NCBI GenBank assembly: GCA_002371265.1
Contig: DFGT01000007.1
Location: 1 to 64,000 of the forward strand
DNA: 64,000 bases
Source of the DNA: Bacteroidales bacterium UBA3743
GTDB lineage: Bacteria > Bacteroidota > Bacteroidia > Bacteroidales > Paludibacteraceae
Direction: 5' to 3'
The stretch's first letter is position 1. Every line of letters starts with the position of its first letter. The position numbers were made by a program, and so were the translations under genes. Of the stretch, positions 63,564 through 64,000 are shown piece after piece. Below the pieces are notes generated by a model. The model searched no databases. It had not been told where the DNA came from and saw nothing but the letters and a program-made list of their open reading frames with translations.

Positions 63564-64000
63564 ATCTAACAGTACTCTATCGAGCATCGTAAAAATTGAT
63601 TGTTTAACTTCTATCTACAACAGTAGAAATCTAATACTCTCTATAGAGGTGGCGGTAATGCCGTTCAACTACAGACATCTACAACAGTAGAAATCTAATA
63701 CTCTCTATAGAGGCGTTACATTCATGACCCGTCTGTACCAATCTACAACAGTAGAAATCTAATACTCTCTATAGAGTAGTTAATAACTGCTAAAACCTAA
63801 CTGAGATCTACAACAGTAGAAATCTAATACTCTCTATAGAGTCAAGAAGAAAGTAGGAAAGTTCTTCTCTATCTACAACAGTAGAAATCTAATACTCTCT
63901 ATAGAGAAATTGATTTTTTTCATAGAAATAATTATCTACAACAGTAGAAATCTAATACTCTCTATAGAGAACCAAACACACTAACTGAGGGAGATTATTG
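63564..64000 (-). CRISPR. CRISPR array 2 (Cas12a-type repeats), runs off the window
   Basis: Six intact 36-base repeats start at 63613, 63677, 63741, 63806, 63871 and 63934, with spacers of 27-29 bases. The repeat equals that of array 1, except AATACTC replaces AATGCTC. A remnant repeat with an internal deletion (ATCTAACAGTACTCTATCGAG, 63564-63584, read as ATCT, AACAGTA and CTCTAT-GAG blocks) lies exactly 28 bases before the first intact copy. It marks the old, distal end and yields a seventh repeat unit. As in array 1, crRNAs read right to left, so the leader is to the right, beyond 64000. The last 31 bases (63970-64000) are a possibly incomplete spacer. Confidence 0.96.

Overview
The window looks like a chromosomal segment of an AT-rich member of the Bacteroidales (Prevotella/Bacteroides type). 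The evidence is the gene content (energy-transducer TonB pairs, type IX secretion style C-termini, bactofilin, a PUR-alpha/DUF3276 protein, NspC, the yicC-gmk-nadD cluster, thrS-infC-rpmI-rplT), promoters of the TAnnTTTG type, and a general lack of Shine-Dalgarno sequences. The genus cannot be fixed from what is visible.

Layout. 1-3.3 kb: a YgjP-type metalloprotease-like protein and a RelA-type (p)ppGpp synthetase whose hydrolase domain looks dead. 3.3-8.2 kb: an accessory stretch with a YopX-domain gene between two ~200 bp direct repeats, then a type IV McrBC restriction pair. 8.7-15.3 kb: housekeeping (bactofilin, pheS, nadD, gmk, yicC; divergently tsaB, an alpha/beta hydrolase, nspC). 16-22.4 kb: a small secreted protein, two acetyltransferases, tRNA-Lys(UUU), a B12-binding radical SAM protein, prs and mscS. 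22.4-24.4 kb: an unrecognised membrane-protein cassette with an 11-G tract, bracketed by short direct repeats. 24.4-26.4 kb: a bile-acid/sodium symporter homologue and an acyltransferase-3 protein. 27-30.3 kb: three tandem paralogous lipoproteins upstream of a C10 (streptopain-like) protease that seems to lack its own propeptide. 30.4-37.8 kb: two TonB proteins, a lipoprotein M49 peptidase, and secreted beta-rich proteins. 37.9-43.4 kb: an operon with a UbiA prenyltransferase, a recently duplicated Ca/Na antiporter, KdsC-like phosphatase, DUF2520 protein and nitroreductase. 43.4-55.3 kb: asnS, rnz, ompA, rpsA, a HelD-like helicase, a DUF3276 protein, and the thrS-infC-rpmI-rplT operon, in which infC starts at a rare AUC or AUU codon.

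55.8-64 kb holds the most striking system: a type V CRISPR locus. A 1297-residue effector has a Cas12a-like N-terminus and RuvC motifs, but a four-cysteine zinc ribbon where Cas12a has its Nuc domain. This matches Cas12a2, the RNA-triggered, abortive-infection nuclease. Its last codons overlap a 674-residue gene whose N-terminus resembles the RNase H-fold DUF3800 family and whose C-terminal half is helical/TPR-like. Two CRISPR arrays with Cas12a-type repeats flank the gene pair; their repeats differ by one base, and both are oriented so that crRNAs come from the minus strand. No cas1, cas2, cas4 or second effector is visible in the window. The coupled DUF3800/TPR-like partner is the best candidate here for an undescribed component.

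Dispersed repeats built around GTAGAGACG...CGTCTCTAC palindromes, and around 'GGAACGCCCTT' blocks, occupy many intergenic gaps; some double as terminators.
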